DNA of 64,000 nucleotides from Agrococcus sp. SGAir0287 (GTDB lineage: Bacteria; Actinomycetota; Actinomycetes; Actinomycetales; Microbacteriaceae): NCBI RefSeq assembly GCF_005484985.1, contig NZ_CP027942.1, forward strand, positions 3,020,768-3,084,767. Direction: 5' to 3'. Made by a program: the position numbers and the translations under genes. A model generated the notes under the pieces. It had not been told where the DNA came from and ran no database searches. It saw only the letters and a program-made list of their open reading frames with translations. Below are positions 63,473 to 64,000 of the stretch, piece after piece. Within the stretch, counting starts at the first letter, position 1; each line of letters begins with the position of its first letter.

Positions 63473-63610
63473 TCAGGCCGAGAGCTCGACGCGCCCCTTG
63501 CGGCGGCGCGCAGCGAGGATGGCGCGGCCGGCACGCGTGCGCATGCGGAGGCGGAAGCCGTGCTTCTTGGCGCGGCGGCGGTTGTTCGGCTGGAACGTGC
63601 GCTTGCTCAT
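63473..63610 (-). CDS. rpmH: Ribosomal protein bL34
   Basis: A 45-residue protein: [20 protein letters not shown], then [20 protein letters not shown], the standard bL34 sequence. It heads the rpmH-rnpA-yidD-yidC-jag-rsmG series and is divergent from dnaA. Confidence 0.98.
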   Translation of the reverse strand: MSKRTFQPNNRRRAKKHGFRLRMRTRAGRAILAARRRKGRVELSA

Positions 63611-63919
63611 GAGGGTGTCTCCTGGGTGTCGGCCGGGGCCGGAAGTCGAGTGGCTGCACGGCGTCGGGGCGCGCAGCGGCAACCTGGCGATCATACGCGA
63701 AGCCGGCGTGGGACTTCAACCGCTGGTGGAACCGTGTCGCACGCCACGCCGCGGGCATTCTCCGACGACTTGCAAGGAATGCGCTATGCGTGCAGACTCG
63801 GGGAATCCTCCCGGCGGATCCGTCTCCAGCACGGCGTCGAGGGAGACCCGCACCGGCTTTCTCCACCTGTGGAGAATGGTGTGGAGAGACCCACGCACCC
63901 GACGGGATGGAGCCTGCGC
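63611..63919. promoter_or_regulatory. rpmH-dnaA intergenic region with DnaA-box-like repeats
   Basis: A 309-base gap between divergent genes, with no gene visible. At 63859-63876 it has the inverted repeat TTCTCCAC-CT-GTGGAGAA and at 63880-63888 another TGTGGAGAG. These are one or two bases off the DnaA box, in the likely dnaA promoter, so autoregulation by DnaA is plausible. It may be part of oriC, but the main box cluster could equally be downstream of dnaA, outside the window. Confidence 0.6.
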
Positions 63920-64000
63920 ATGAGCGATGGTGGCGATGCCCACCAGCTCTGGGCCGCCGTCATGGCGACGCTCGCGGGCGATCAGCGCATTCCCCCCTCT
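63920..64000 (+). CDS. dnaA: Chromosomal replication initiator DnaA, N-terminal start only
   Basis: ATG at 63920 with GGAG 7 bases upstream opens a frame to the window edge: MSDGGDAHQLWAAVMATLAG, then DQRIPPS. The W-x-x-V-x-x-x-L pattern fits domain I, the oligomerisation domain. Placement after rpmH is the standard origin order. Only 27 codons are inside the window. Confidence 0.88.
   Translation, partial: MSDGGDAHQLWAAVMATLAGDQRIPPS

Noticed and set aside
63611..63919. Complete oriC in the rpmH-dnaA gap
   Set aside because: Only a few imperfect boxes and no clear AT-rich unwinding element are visible; the region after dnaA is outside the window.

Overview
The window is a 64-kb piece of a very GC-rich bacterial chromosome. 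Gene order and content point to Actinobacteria, most likely Microbacteriaceae (an Agrococcus-like organism is my guess, not proven). The signs are the actinobacterial dnaA-side block rpmH-rnpA-yidD-yidC-jag-rsmG-parA-parB-trxA-trxB-murJ, a DasR/dre-controlled N-acetylglucosamine PTS, PdxS/PdxT vitamin B6 synthesis, many GTG starts, and ATGA or GTGA four-base overlaps between co-oriented genes. The right edge lies in the first codons of dnaA, so this is origin-proximal DNA. No rRNA, tRNA, CRISPR array, insertion sequence or phage was seen.

Layout. 1-3.2 kb: an acetyltransferase end, then a three-gene interbacterial-toxin cassette: a WXG100-like leader protein, an Ntox15-type nuclease toxin and a GAD-like/DUF1851 immunity protein. 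A decayed second immunity copy and a small membrane protein follow. 3.2-8.8 kb: an FCD-GntR regulator with a soluble cache-domain partner, divergent from a complete PotADBC-type polyamine ABC transporter, with a perfect palindrome between them. 8.8-18 kb: housekeeping and accessory enzymes (hydrolase, sulfurtransferase, pdxST, DNA glycosylases, thioesterase, Nudix, TetR). 18-21 kb: a translationally coupled type III polyketide synthase operon. 21-30.8 kb: peptidase E, an M20 amidohydrolase, a deazaflavin-type oxidoreductase, an FtsX/MacB-type ABC exporter, a NYN-LOTUS protein, a DUF2510 membrane protein, an aldo/keto reductase and small proteins. 30.8-36 kb: dnaB with DnaA boxes upstream, then a TetR/MMPL exporter pair with twin operators. 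36-41.5 kb: HAD phosphatase, dasR, dre site, nagE and a DUF218 lipoprotein. 41.8-47.1 kb: a tricarboxylate TctABC system divergent from a DcuSR/CitAB-type two-component system. 47.5-49.2 kb: rpsF-ssb-rpsR-rplI. 49.4-58.4 kb: cca, a DUF6049 protein, murJ, trxB, trxA, parB, parA. 58.4-60.7 kb: a 2.3-kb region with no convincing gene, carrying four good parS sites, one degenerate one and several DnaA-box-like motifs. 60.7-64 kb: rsmG, jag, yidC, yidD, rnpA, rpmH and the start of dnaA.

The larger gaps between convergent genes are filled by dispersed palindromic repeats: a ~100-bp element with near-identical 19-bp inverted ends, and a second family that at 47.2-47.5 kb encloses a 24-bp tandem array. 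The most interesting items are the split toxin/immunity cassette with its immunity remnant, the expanded parS region, the DnaA boxes upstream of dnaB, and the repeat families.
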